From positions 1-64,000 of the forward strand of contig NZ_JADEYC010000004.1 of NCBI RefSeq assembly GCF_015209505.1: DNA of 64,000 bases, in the 5' to 3' direction. The notes below the pieces were generated by a model, which ran no database searches, had not been told where the DNA came from, and was given only the letters and a program-made list of their open reading frames with translations. Each line of letters starts with the position of its first letter. The first letter of the stretch is position 1. This DNA is from Saccharopolyspora montiporae. GTDB lineage: Bacteria > Actinomycetota > Actinomycetes > Mycobacteriales > Pseudonocardiaceae. Positions 63,932 to 64,000 of this stretch are shown here, piece by piece. Both the position numbers and the translations under genes were made by a program.

Positions 63932-63967
63932 GTTGCACCATGAGGAACAGCGGGTATCATGTGCAAC
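63932..63967. promoter_or_regulatory. Inverted repeat before the ferredoxin reductase
   Basis: GTTGCAC (63932-63938) and GTGCAAC (63961-63967) are perfect 7-bp arms, 29 bp centre to centre; the pairing can be extended inward (CATGA / TCATG) if one base is looped out. The same GTTGC...GCAAC architecture occurs at 61725-61762. Confidence 0.6.
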
Positions 63968-64000
63968 AAATCTGGCCCGCGGGAACCGGCGACGTCAAGA

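Noticed and set aside
63932-63957. SigF-type promoter reading rightward (GTTG-N16-GGGTAT)
   Set aside because: The -35 has a mismatch at the last base and overlaps the inverted repeat; no start codon is visible before the window ends, so the evidence is too thin.

Overview
The window is high-GC actinobacterial DNA: G/C-ending codons, frequent GTG/TTG starts, several apparently leaderless genes (a -10 hexamer 6-9 nt before the start codon), a DUF5753 XRE regulator paired with DUF397, a SigF/RsbW-type sigma and anti-sigma pair, and a Tat-type iron lipoprotein. The gene content best fits a filamentous actinomycete of the Pseudonocardiales (Saccharopolyspora-like); this placement is inference. 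No rRNA, tRNA, CRISPR array, transposase or prophage block was seen.

Layout. 1-1.5 kb: glyA (5' end only) and gcvT behind a tandem glycine riboswitch. 1.6-3.8 kb: TetR regulator divergent from an acyl-CoA dehydrogenase, then a 50-aa basic protein. 4.2-9.9 kb: envelope-glycan genes (sugar epimerase, polytopic glycosyltransferase, GT2, GtrA) and a UDP-sulfoquinovose synthase-like gene with aberrant codon use. 11-15.7 kb: M23 peptidase, then dsbA-vkor-rsbW-sigF on the minus strand and a divergent ATP-dependent DNA ligase; two SigF-type promoters are visible, one before rsbW and one before the ligase. 16-25 kb: thioesterase, PucR regulator, the pyruvate dehydrogenase operon (E3, E1alpha, E1beta, E2) and an acyl-CoA dehydrogenase lacking the usual catalytic Glu. 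25.4-28.8 kb: a DUF4232 lipoprotein and a modular amidase/transglycosylase/lectin protein. 28.9-30.6 kb: XRE-DUF397 module. 30.6-32.2 kb: iron-siderophore binding lipoprotein under an IdeR/DmdR box. 32.3-40.6 kb: mixed housekeeping genes, including a degenerate GGDEF/EAL protein, an LVIVD protein and a His-rich DUF305 protein. 40.7-46.1 kb: methylmalonyl-CoA mutase operon (mutA-mutB-meaB-gntR). 46.4-53.5 kb: helicase, UspA, BenE-type transporter and a STAND/TPR protein. 53.5-55.2 kb: a glycosyltransferase-like gene split by fifteen copies of a 7-bp repeat. 55.3-64 kb: a one-carbon cassette (dimethylglycine oxidase, DmdA-like demethylase, MetF, Fhs) with a GntR regulator and a ferredoxin reductase.

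How the genes fit together. The right-hand cassette can demethylate N- or other methyl compounds onto tetrahydrofolate: DMGO gives 5,10-methylene-THF, the DmdA-like enzyme probably gives 5-methyl-THF, MetF oxidises that, and Fhs can recover ATP and formate. Similar widely spaced GTTGC/GCAAC inverted repeats lie before the dimethylglycine oxidase and the ferredoxin reductase genes, suggesting one regulon. The left-edge glycine system uses the same folate pool. The SigF block couples an anti-sigma switch to oxidative protein folding and to a repair ligase. The two observations most worth follow-up are the heptanucleotide repeat, whose copy number sets the reading frame of a surface-glycan-type gene, and the DmdA-like/DMGO/MetF/Fhs cassette with its shared operator architecture.
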